Notes under the pieces: generated by a model | What the model saw: the letters and a program-made list of their open reading frames with translations, nothing else | Told to the model about the DNA's origin: nothing | Databases searched by the model: none | Virus record (IMG/VR): IMGVR_UViG_3300042361_000157 | Location: 1 to 26,896 of that record | Length of the DNA stretch: 26,896 nt | Direction: 5' to 3' (one strand) | DNA from: a virus | Shown: positions 1 to 6,627 of the stretch, piece after piece | Numbering within the stretch: the stretch's first letter is position 1 | Layout of the letters: every line of letters starts with the position of its first letter | Program-made: the position numbers and the translations under genes

Positions 1-2
1 TG

Positions 3-119
3 GCAATAGGTGATGTATTTGGCCAATCATCAATCTATTATCAAAAGTTACAAAACCGAAATTTAATCAAAACAAACAACGAACAAACAATTTCACTAAC
101 ATTAAACTTGAATCTATGA
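3..119 (+). CDS. C-terminal end of an upstream gene, possibly an outer-membrane protein (partial)
   Basis: Frame 3 is open from the window edge to a TGA at 117-119, giving the last 38 residues of a protein that starts outside the window. The other two forward frames stop within the first 13 bases. The tail ends in an alternating polar/hydrophobic stretch, TISLTLNLNL, which resembles the last strand of a Bacteroidota outer-membrane barrel. Its stop overlaps the start of the lipoprotein gene as ATGA, a common arrangement for translationally coupled genes. The identity is a guess from one strand-like segment; what is seen is only an open frame and the four-base overlap. If it is a receptor-type barrel, it would pair naturally with the lipoprotein that follows. 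Confidence 0.5.
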   Translation, partial: AIGDVFGQSSIYYQKLQNRNLIKTNNEQTISLTLNLNL

Positions 120-1312
120 AAAAGCTATTAGGAATTATTTTAATTTTGGGACTATTCAGTTGCCAAAAAGAATTGGGTGGAGATGATGCACCTATTAACA
201 TTCCATCATCAACAACATTAACCGGAACTATTAACACAACAACAACTTTGACAGCAGACAAAGTGTGGACATTGAAAGGATATGTTTATGTAACCGATGG
301 TGCTAAACTTATCATTCAACCTGGCACTACAATCATTTCTGATATAAGTGAGAAGGGTGCATTGTGTATCGAAAGAGGTGCACAAATAATTGCGGAAGGA
401 ACTGTAACAAAACCAATTGTATTTACATCAGGCAGACCTGCAGGTGAAAGAACTCCTGGTGATTGGGGTGGTATTGTAATATTGGGTAGAGCAAAAACCA
501 ATAGAACATCAGAACCAACTATCGAAGGTGGTATTGGTAGACCTTATGGTGGAACAAACGATTTAGATAATAGTGGTGTTCTAAAATATGTAAGGATTGA
601 ATACGCTGGAATTGCGGCAATGCCAAACTCTGAAATCAACGCACTAACATTAGGTGGTGTTGGTAGTGGAACAATCATTGAGAATGTTCAAACTATTTAC
701 GCTAACGATGATGCATTTGAATTCTTTGGTGGAACTGTAAATACTAAAAATCTATACGCATTTGCAACCGCAGATGATGATTTCGATTTTGATTTTGGAT
801 ATACTGGAACTATTACAAATGGTGTATCAAAGAGAGACCCACAATTCGTAGATAACGGAGATGCTGGAAATGGTGTTGAATGTGATAACGATGGAACGGG
901 TTCAACCGCAACTCCATACACACATCCTAAATTATTGAATATGATTTTGGTTGGACCTAATGTATCAACTGCATTGGCAAATCATAACTTAGGTTTAAGA
1001 TTTAGGAGAGCAACACAATTCACAATGAAGAATAGTATAATTTGGGGATGGATGAAAGGTGGATTAAGTTTGGAAAGTAATGAAACTGCACAATTTGTGA
1101 AAGATGGAGTTTCAGTATTTGAAAACAATTCAGTAGGAACATTTAACCCTACGTTAAACTTTATCAGTAGAGCAACCACAATCCTAACAAATGACCAACT
1201 TAAAACTTTGGCATTGGGTAAAGGTAATAAAGAGATAGATGTAGTAATACCTGAATTAGATAAACCAATATGGGTAAATGGATGGACTAGATTCCCATCA
1301 AAAGGAAATTAA
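116..1312 (+). CDS. Surface lipoprotein with beta-helix-like body (Bacteroidota type)
   Basis: The 398-residue product starts with a lipoprotein signal: a positive end, a hydrophobic core and the lipobox LFSC, with Cys16 as the lipidated residue. The next residues, Q-K-E, resemble the export signals that send Bacteroidota lipoproteins to the cell surface. The body carries a 'GTTI' type segment, then repeated Gly-rich strands including DDAFEFFGGTVN (about residues 198-209) and an Asp-rich DDDFDFDFGYTG (about 220-232). This pattern belongs to a family of right-handed beta-helix-like proteins common in Bacteroidota and usually annotated as hypothetical. It is unusual beside phage structural genes. 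Arg is almost always AGA, as in the phage genes, which argues against a simple host/phage border. A strong terminator follows. The role is unknown; host surface modification or exclusion of other phages is an inference. Confidence 0.75.
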   Translation: MKKLLGIILILGLFSCQKELGGDDAPINIPSSTTLTGTINTTTTLTADKVWTLKGYVYVTDGAKLIIQPGTTIISDISEKGALCIERGAQIIAEGTVTKPIVFTSGRPAGERTPGDWGGIVILGRAKTNRTSEPTIEGGIGRPYGGTNDLDNSGVLKYVRIEYAGIAAMPNSEINALTLGGVGSGTIIENVQTIYANDDAFEFFGGTVNTKNLYAFATADDDFDFDFGYTGTITNGVSKRDPQFVDNGDAGNGVECDNDGTGSTATPYTHPKLLNMILVGPNVSTALANHNLGLRFRRATQFTMKNSIIWGWMKGGLSLESNETAQFVKDGVSVFENNSVGTFNPTLNFISRATTILTNDQLKTLALGKGNKEIDVVIPELDKPIWVNGWTRFPSKGN

Positions 1313-1316
1313 AACG

Positions 1317-1343
1317 AAAGGGAGATTTATTCTCCCTTTTTTT
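1317..1343 (+). terminator. Intrinsic terminator after the lipoprotein gene
   Basis: A perfect nine-pair stem, AAAGGGAGA against TCTCCCTTT, with a five-base loop TTTAT, is followed by more T residues. It begins four bases after the lipoprotein stop codon and ends just before the promoter-like motif of the next gene. It therefore separates the upstream unit from the rest. Confidence 0.88.
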
Positions 1344-1352
1344 ATATTTATA
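1344..1352 (+). promoter_or_regulatory. Putative late promoter motif ATATTTATA (1)
   Basis: The nonamer ATATTTATA lies 20 bases before the ATG at 1373 and directly after a terminator, as a promoter for 1373-3695 should. It is one of eight such motifs, one in each intergenic gap of 37 bases or more. Confidence 0.65.
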
Positions 1353-1372
1353 GGTAACTAAATAATATACCT

Positions 1373-2206
1373 ATGAAAAACTTATTATTTCTATTAGCAT
1401 TTATTCCAACTCTAGCTTTCTCACAAGTTAGTAATTGGAGAAGTAACCCACCTACACCTCAAAGGTCTACACCATCAATACAACCATCAGCTCCACAAAG
1501 AAACGATGTTAGTAATTGGAGAAATCAACCACCATCAAGAGGATATGATAGACCTATAAGAACAAGACCGGGTTCAAACATAATTGTAAGAGACCCATGG
1601 TTAATGAATAATTTTGGATGGGGATGGAATAGATGGGATATGTGGGGAGCACCTGCATTTGGTTGGAATTATTGGAACCCTGGCTTTTACTTAAACGATT
1701 GGGGTTATAGACAGCCTGCAAGAGTTTATATTTATGATAACGGAAAAATGGATACCATCAAAGGTAAGAAACCTGTTATCAGTTTTGGTATTCAAAAAAC
1801 AGGCGGTAATCAGATTGGTGGTTTCTTTACAATGGGAAATAAAGCATATTTTATAGCTGAATATAATACAACATTTGAAAGAGATAATTCAACATTCTTT
1901 CCTTATGGTAATATAACACAAGTCGATTTTCCAATGGTAAGTGATTTGGTAGAACAAAGAAACTTTTATGTTGGTATTGGTAAGAGAATTAAAAGAACAG
2001 GTATCCACATGATGATTGGTAGTGTGACAGAAGATGTAAAGTGGAGAGGTAAGGATGATATTGGATATATTACTTTCCCAAAATATAGAGATAGATTTAC
2101 AACTGTTAAAGTTGGAGCGTTACATGATTTTAAGAATCTAACAATAAAGTATGATTATGACCCAATAATCAGAAGCAGTACTTTTGGATTGGGTATGAAT
2201 TTCTAA
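1373..2206 (+). CDS. Secreted, probable outer-membrane protein with SNWR repeats
   Basis: This 277-residue protein has a clear signal peptide (MKNLLFLLAFIPTLAFSQ) with a likely cleavage after S or before Q, typical of Bacteroidota. The mature N-terminus is rich in Pro, Gln and Arg and repeats the unit V-S-N-W-R twice (about residues 19-24 and 45-50). A Trp/Gly/Asn-rich stretch follows (about 75-115). The C-terminal half consists of short amphipathic strands and ends in GLGMNF; a final Phe is usual for outer-membrane barrels. No enzyme motif is visible. It is separated from the next signal-peptide gene by one base, so the two are probably co-expressed. Function unknown; a small barrel exposed in the host envelope is an inference. 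Confidence 0.72.
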   Translation: MKNLLFLLAFIPTLAFSQVSNWRSNPPTPQRSTPSIQPSAPQRNDVSNWRNQPPSRGYDRPIRTRPGSNIIVRDPWLMNNFGWGWNRWDMWGAPAFGWNYWNPGFYLNDWGYRQPARVYIYDNGKMDTIKGKKPVISFGIQKTGGNQIGGFFTMGNKAYFIAEYNTTFERDNSTFFPYGNITQVDFPMVSDLVEQRNFYVGIGKRIKRTGIHMMIGSVTEDVKWRGKDDIGYITFPKYRDRFTTVKVGALHDFKNLTIKYDYDPIIRSSTFGLGMNF

Positions 2207-2207
2207 A

Positions 2208-3695
2208 ATGAAAAAATGGGTATTTGGTTTACTGATAATTGTTATATCTACATTCGCTACTGAAGCGATAGGGCAAACCTATTCTCAGACTTATAAAGAT
2301 AAGTGTACTGGTGAAGTTAAGATAGCCACTACAACAATGGTAAACGGATTTGCAACAGTATCCTTTTATAATCAGGTAAGAGTATTCTCGCCAACCGAAG
2401 TAATGGCAGGCGCTGTATCTGCTTGGGTTACTGCAACTTACGCAGCTTTTAATTCAATGGCATGTCCTACGAATGTGGTAGTTCAACAAACGGTACAAAA
2501 CACAGTAGCACAGGCGGCAGCAGCGGCAGCGGCCGCAGCCGCACAAGCAGCAGCTGATGCAGCAGCAAAAGCAGCGGCAGATGCAGCAGCAAAAGCAGCA
2601 GCAGATGCGGCAGCAAAATCAGCTAGTTCATCAGCATCCGCATCAGCAGGTGCAGCAGCAAGTGGAGCGGCAAGTGCAGCAATTCCACCACCTCCACCAA
2701 CCGCATCAGCCCCTCCACCAACATCAAGTAGTAGTTCTACCCCACCACCGACTTCCTCATCAGGAAGCAGTAGTTCTGGAGGTTCTGGGAGCAGTTCTGG
2801 TAGTGGTTCATCTTCATCTACGGAAACAAAGACTGAAACCAAAACGGAGACTAAAACTGAAACGAAATCTGAATCAAAATCGGAGAGTAAATCGGAAAGT
2901 AAGACTGAAGAAAAGAAAGAAGAAACTAAATCGGAAAGCAAAGAAGAAAAGAAAGAGGAAAAGAAAGAAGAATCTAAAGAAGAAAAGAAAGAGGAGAAGA
3001 AGGAAGAAAAGAAAAAAGAGGAAAAAAAGAAAACAATAGCTAATCCAATGATGTTAGCTAGTGATTTAGCTGGTACGGAAGATGCGGAAGGTAGATATGC
3101 AGTAATGATGAGTTTTGGTGTATCTAAATCATCTTTAATGGGAGATAAATCATATTCAGCTACCGCACTTATTTGGAGTACGTTAAATCAATTTGCTCTA
3201 AGTGGTGGTATTACTAAAATGGACTTTGAAGATGGTAAACTAAACGCAATACATTCATACGGAACTACATTTGCATATCTTAAAGGAACTATAATGAACC
3301 TAAACGGATATACTTGGATTAAACCCCATCCTAAGTACGGAACATTTGGATATAATGTGGGTGTGATTACGTTAATGATGCAAAACGCAGTTAAAGGTGG
3401 ATATGATGTTTCCTTGAGTGCATCAGCAGTTGGATTTTGGATGAAACCATATTCTTATAGTAGAAAGGTTACCCTAACTCCGCAAGTATTCTTAATGCAA
3501 TCCCCATTAGCTTGGAATACTGTAACTGGTGGAAGTATTGTGAATAGAACGCCGGGAGCAATATTAGGATTGGGATATGATTATAAATTAAGTAAAAGAT
3601 TTGGATTTTCAGCAGCTTATAGAGCAGCAATATCATTTGTACCTGAATTTTCTTTATTAAATAATATCCAAATCGGGTCAAAAATGATATTTTAG
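2208..3695 (+). CDS. Secreted protein with extreme low-complexity linker and C-terminal barrel-like domain
   Basis: The 495-residue product has a signal peptide (cleavage near residues 22-23, A-I-G-Q). A small domain with two Cys (33 and 86) follows. Next is a linker with three sharply different zones: Ala-rich (about residues 101-158, including three AAADAAAK units), Pro/Ser/Gly-rich (about 159-204), and Lys/Glu/Thr/Ser-rich (205-275, with TETK and SESK units passing into KKEE runs). The last 200 residues (about 295-495) look like an outer-membrane barrel: alternating strands, many aromatics, and a final GSKMIF. The design suggests a barrel carrying a long periplasm- or surface-spanning arm, perhaps binding peptidoglycan or spanning layers. 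That role is inferred. The product begins one base after the previous gene. Confidence 0.75.
   Translation: MKKWVFGLLIIVISTFATEAIGQTYSQTYKDKCTGEVKIATTTMVNGFATVSFYNQVRVFSPTEVMAGAVSAWVTATYAAFNSMACPTNVVVQQTVQNTVAQAAAAAAAAAAQAAADAAAKAAADAAAKAAADAAAKSASSSASASAGAAASGAASAAIPPPPPTASAPPPTSSSSSTPPPTSSSGSSSSGGSGSSSGSGSSSSTETKTETKTETKTETKSESKSESKSESKTEEKKEETKSESKEEKKEEKKEESKEEKKEEKKEEKKKEEKKKTIANPMMLASDLAGTEDAEGRYAVMMSFGVSKSSLMGDKSYSATALIWSTLNQFALSGGITKMDFEDGKLNAIHSYGTTFAYLKGTIMNLNGYTWIKPHPKYGTFGYNVGVITLMMQNAVKGGYDVSLSASAVGFWMKPYSYSRKVTLTPQVFLMQSPLAWNTVTGGSIVNRTPGAILGLGYDYKLSKRFGFSAAYRAAISFVPEFSLLNNIQIGSKMIF
2547..2618 (+). repeat. Three tandem 24-bp units encoding AAADAAAK
   Basis: Three direct repeats encode residues 114-137 of the secreted linker protein. 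The preceding stretch is an uninterrupted poly-Ala run using GCA, GCG and GCC codons, much more G+C-rich than the surrounding DNA. Repeat number could vary between related phages by slippage. Confidence 0.85.
2820..2903 (+). repeat. Tandem 12-bp units encoding TETK then SESK
   Basis: Four TETK units are followed by three SESK units (residues 205-232 of the same protein). They grade into Lys/Glu runs that reach about 3032. The strand is almost purely purine (A and G) from about 2900 to 3030. Confidence 0.85.
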
Positions 3696-3704
3696 AATAA
3701 ATCA

Positions 3705-3713
3705 ATATTTATA
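3705..3713 (+). promoter_or_regulatory. Putative late promoter motif ATATTTATA (2)
   Basis: An exact ATATTTATA sits in the 37-base gap before the membrane-anchored protein gene, 19 bases before its ATG. It would drive 3733-6177. Confidence 0.65.
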
Positions 3714-3732
3714 CACATAAATTAAATACATT

Positions 3733-4380
3733 ATGAAAAAATTGTTGAACTTTAAGAATATAGCAATCACAGCATTGATTATATTCGTTTTATTGCAGTG
3801 GTTTAACCCAGGTGATATATTACCGGGTAAGAAAGTATTCATAGCTGGTAAAGCATATGAAGTAATTAAGCACGAAATTGATACTATTGATATTGTCAAA
3901 ACTAAAGTGGTAACTAAGAAAGGTGAAGATATCTACCATGAAACAATCGTAGAGAAAGAAGTAATCATCCCAACAGTAATTGATACTATGGCTTTATTAA
4001 AAGATTACTATTCAAAAGTATTATACAAAGATACATTAGTTTTACCTGATTCATTGGGTATTGTTGCTTTAAATGATACTATCTCACAAAACAAAATCTT
4101 AGGTAGAACTTTCAACGCAAGTGTTAAACAAAGAACTATCAAAGAAACTACAATTGTAAAAGAATTACCTAAGACTAAAGTATTCTATGGTTTAGAGGGT
4201 GGATTTAACAAAGCAGATTTTATAAGTTCGGTAGGAGCTGGTGTTTTAATCAATACCAAAAAAGATAAGATATACCAATTAGGTTTGGGTGTTAATAACC
4301 AAACAACCGATGGTGTAAATGGTGGATTCTCTCCATATTTGAGAGGTGGTGTTTATTGGAAACTTAAATTAAAGAAATAA
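3733..4380 (+). CDS. Inner-membrane-anchored periplasmic protein, function unknown
   Basis: The 215-residue product has one N-terminal hydrophobic segment (about residues 9-24) after a basic start. There is no lipobox or clear cleavage site, so it probably stays anchored with its body in the periplasm. The middle (about 40-140) is rich in Val, Ile, Thr, Asp and Lys in an alternating pattern. The end (about 148-211) has short Gly-containing strands (FYGLEGGFNKADF, then GGVYWKLKLKK) like a small barrel or beta-sandwich. Similar short membrane-anchored proteins occur in phage genomes, but I recognise no specific family. A spanin or other lysis role is possible from position and topology but unproven. 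It is the last of four consecutive complete genes with export signals. Confidence 0.68.
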   Translation: MKKLLNFKNIAITALIIFVLLQWFNPGDILPGKKVFIAGKAYEVIKHEIDTIDIVKTKVVTKKGEDIYHETIVEKEVIIPTVIDTMALLKDYYSKVLYKDTLVLPDSLGIVALNDTISQNKILGRTFNASVKQRTIKETTIVKELPKTKVFYGLEGGFNKADFISSVGAGVLINTKKDKIYQLGLGVNNQTTDGVNGGFSPYLRGGVYWKLKLKK

Positions 4381-4381
4381 G

Positions 4382-4714
4382 ATGATAAAATTAATGGGTA
4401 TTGTAACCGGAAAACCAGTTGTAAGTGAAGCGAGTAATCCTCATGAAAATCCTGAGGTTTTAGCTTTATCTAAAAAGATAGCTAAATTAACCGATAGAAA
4501 TGACCATACATCTTCTGTAATGGAATTGGCAAAATTTTTGAAAGATACAAAGGCAATTAAGAAATTAGAAGCAATAGAAACAATACACAAAATAGAAGGT
4601 TCAATGCCATCTGAAATATCTAAATATAGAAGCATTATCTTAAACGGATTAATGGATACCTTTGGAGATAAATATAGTTTAACTGATTACACTAATTTAA
4701 AAGGAGCATTTTAA
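4382..4714 (+). CDS. Small soluble phage protein, function unknown
   Basis: This 110-residue, mostly helical, charged protein starts one base after the previous stop and ends one base before the next start, so it is almost certainly a real operon member. It has no signal peptide, Cys or metal-site motif. The central part, LTDRNDHTSSVMELAKFL, suggests a compact helical fold. I do not recognise the family with confidence. It could be a virion component or an accessory factor. Confidence 0.7.
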   Translation: MIKLMGIVTGKPVVSEASNPHENPEVLALSKKIAKLTDRNDHTSSVMELAKFLKDTKAIKKLEAIETIHKIEGSMPSEISKYRSIILNGLMDTFGDKYSLTDYTNLKGAF

Positions 4715-4715
4715 A

Positions 4716-5360
4716 ATGATACGTTTAAAAGAAGCATTTATAAAAGGACAAACTTACGGAGGAACTAATTGTAAAGGTGGTTGCTTTATGGGTAAGGAAG
4801 GCTTAAAGAAGATAATTAAAATATCTAAAGAATTGCCTGATAATACATTTATGTTTAGAGATGATAACTACTCTGGATTACAACCACACTTTATTAAGAA
4901 TGGTGTAATTGCAAAAGCAAACACAATTGGTAATCCATCTTATGATTTAGAAAGAAATAAGGTAAGAAGTTTAAATATAGGCAAAGATGTAATTCTTTCT
5001 GTTAGATTATTTGAATCAACAAACGAATCAGTAACCGAAGCAAAATCAGATTATCCGGTATATCACTTTACATATTCAGCAGCTATTAACACTGCTAAAG
5101 AATATGCAGAAAAGAAAGGATATGAAGTAGATGATGAAGATTCATTTAGAAAAATAGGAATGGGTCCTAGAAAACCATCTGCTGGAAAAACTAATAGATT
5201 CTCAATTGAATTAACTAAAGCAGGTAAACCACAAAAGAAGTTATTACATATTCAAGTTTATAATATGGGAACTTTCAAAAGAGATAATACGGATGGTTCT
5301 TATATTAAGAGTTTACATGGTGGACAAGATAGATATGAACTAAACGCTTATATTAACTAA
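4716..5360 (+). CDS. Phage protein with a C-terminal conserved domain, function unknown
   Basis: The 214-residue protein opens with MIRLKEAFIKG, a start similar to the next gene (MKLKECI). The first 100 residues contain a Cys pair (C19 and C23, C-K-G-G-C) in a Gly-rich loop. The second half starts with YPVYHFTYSAAINTAKEYAEKK, includes MGPRKPSAGKTNRFSIEL and ends in YELNAYIN. I recall this second part as a domain seen repeatedly in large phage genomes without a known function; that is recollection, not a search. One base separates it from each neighbour. The two halves may be a fusion of separate domains. Confidence 0.7.
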   Translation: MIRLKEAFIKGQTYGGTNCKGGCFMGKEGLKKIIKISKELPDNTFMFRDDNYSGLQPHFIKNGVIAKANTIGNPSYDLERNKVRSLNIGKDVILSVRLFESTNESVTEAKSDYPVYHFTYSAAINTAKEYAEKKGYEVDDEDSFRKIGMGPRKPSAGKTNRFSIELTKAGKPQKKLLHIQVYNMGTFKRDNTDGSYIKSLHGGQDRYELNAYIN

Positions 5361-5361
5361 A

Positions 5362-6177
5362 ATGAAACTTAAAGAGTGTATTATCGTATCTAAAGAAATA
5401 AACGATAAATTCATACTTGCAAAAAACAGAGATAGGGCATATAACCCATCTTTAGAAATTGTACACACTATTATTGATGGTGTGGAAGTTGCATATCTGC
5501 ACGATTTAGTAACTGATTGGAGTGAGGGTTTAAACGAAAACGGAATAGGTGTTGTAAACTCAGCACTATTAGTTGGGCATGATGAAGCTGAGCATAAGAT
5601 TGTAAAGAAGGGTGGAAAGCCTGGACCTGATGGTGATAAGATGAGAAACATCATTAAACAACCTACTCTAATGGATGCAGTACGAGCTGCACTTAAATAT
5701 AAGGGAAAGAGTGGATTATCTTTAAAAGGCCATACATTTGTATCATCCCCAAAACATATGGTTAGTATTGAAACTACATCAAAGCATAAGCCTGATGTTA
5801 AACTTCAAAATTCCGAATCACCTGTTGTTCGTACAAATCACGGACATATGTTCACCGATGCCGGATATACGCATGGTGAAAAATATCTAAGTTCAAAGAT
5901 GAGAAAGATATCAGCAGAGAAATCGGTTGATAAAGTAGAAGATTGGAAAGGAATAGCACAAGCTATGAGAAAAGAATACTTTCCAACCAAACCTCAATTG
6001 AATATGAAAAGGGATACAAAGGAGATGTCTACATCATCTCAAACTGTAATGAATCTAACTGATAAGATATTACAAATAACTTACTTTAAAGGTAAGGTAG
6101 ATGAATTCAAAGGTATTAATAGACAATTGCCTGAAGGATATCAACCAAAGATTACAATCGAAGTAATCCCAGTTTAA
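5362..6177 (+). CDS. Ntn-hydrolase, acid-ceramidase / C45 / C59-like amidase or acyltransferase
   Basis: In this 271-residue protein, the N-terminal strand carries Cys6 (ECIIVSKE). It is followed by AKNRDRAYNP with N22-R23-D24, then TDWSEGLNENGIGVVNSAL (N58, E59, G61), VRTNHGHMF (N159-H160), and near the end TSSQTVMNLTDKILQITYF. The order matches N-terminal-nucleophile hydrolases such as acid ceramidase, choloylglycine hydrolase and penicillin acylases. In those families a Cys exposed by removing a short leader attacks a linear amide, and Arg, Asp and Asn complete the site. Only five residues would be removed here. The substrate cannot be told from sequence. Its place before the spike genes suggests a virion or lysis role (host lipid, lipopeptide or quorum-signal amide), or self-processing of a structural partner. 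The fold call is fairly firm; the activity is not. Confidence 0.72.
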   Translation: MKLKECIIVSKEINDKFILAKNRDRAYNPSLEIVHTIIDGVEVAYLHDLVTDWSEGLNENGIGVVNSALLVGHDEAEHKIVKKGGKPGPDGDKMRNIIKQPTLMDAVRAALKYKGKSGLSLKGHTFVSSPKHMVSIETTSKHKPDVKLQNSESPVVRTNHGHMFTDAGYTHGEKYLSSKMRKISAEKSVDKVEDWKGIAQAMRKEYFPTKPQLNMKRDTKEMSTSSQTVMNLTDKILQITYFKGKVDEFKGINRQLPEGYQPKITIEVIPV

Positions 6178-6198
6178 TTCCAACATTTTAATAGAACC

Positions 6199-6207
6199 AT
6201 ATTTATA
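6199..6207 (+). promoter_or_regulatory. Putative late promoter motif ATATTTATA (3)
   Basis: An exact ATATTTATA lies in the 56-base gap before the spike and lysis module, 26 bases before the ATG at 6234. It would drive 6234-11182. Confidence 0.65.
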
Positions 6208-6233
6208 TACATACAAAATGTAAATATATTAAT

Positions 6234-6626
6234 ATGTCAAATGATTTCGAATTATTTCCAGGTAAATCCTTAAATGGGTTATTTCAGGATATATACAACA
6301 ACCAAGTACATAAGAAAGCAAGAATCAGCGATTTAATCAATGATTTAAAAAATATGGTTAGAAGTCCAAGCGATATGGGTAACTTAGGACCATTAATTAA
6401 TTCACTAATAGATAGTTCAATTAAAAACGATGACCATTTGGTTAAGTTGGCAGCTATTGCAACCAAGATTGTGGCAGCTGATAAAAAGACTGAAGGACAG
6501 GAAGGATTCTTATCACCATTTGAGAAAGAGCAATTACTTAGAGATTTGGAAACTACTAAAGAAGAAGTTGAAAGAGTGGATGATTTGGAATTTGAAATGG
6601 AGGAGTTAAAAAAGAAAATGAAGTAA
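6234..6626 (+). CDS. Small helical coiled-coil phage protein
   Basis: The 130-residue protein is almost all helical and has no signal peptide or Cys. The start is MSNDFELFPGKSLNGLFQDI. The last third (about residues 95-130) is a dense Glu/Lys/Leu heptad region that should form a coiled coil. It is the first gene after a promoter-like motif and ends one base before the spike gene. An assembly chaperone or minor virion component of the spike complex is plausible from position, but I do not recognise the family. Confidence 0.72.
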   Translation: MSNDFELFPGKSLNGLFQDIYNNQVHKKARISDLINDLKNMVRSPSDMGNLGPLINSLIDSSIKNDDHLVKLAAIATKIVAADKKTEGQEGFLSPFEKEQLLRDLETTKEEVERVDDLEFEMEELKKKMK

Positions 6627-6627
6627 T

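Noticed and set aside
1317-1343. Possible host/prophage junction at the first terminator
   Set aside because: No direct repeat, tRNA or integrase is visible; codon choice (AGA for Arg) is the same on both sides. It remains possible but unsupported.
2483-2941. Long reverse-strand open frame opposite the Ala/Ser/Glu linker
   Set aside because: It mirrors the repeated codons of the + strand gene, is low complexity throughout, has no leader, and every convincing gene is on the + strand.
2557-3039. Alternative + frame rich in Gln, then Lys and Arg
   Set aside because: It lies wholly inside the signal-peptide protein gene and is a frame shift of the same repeats, with no start region of its own.
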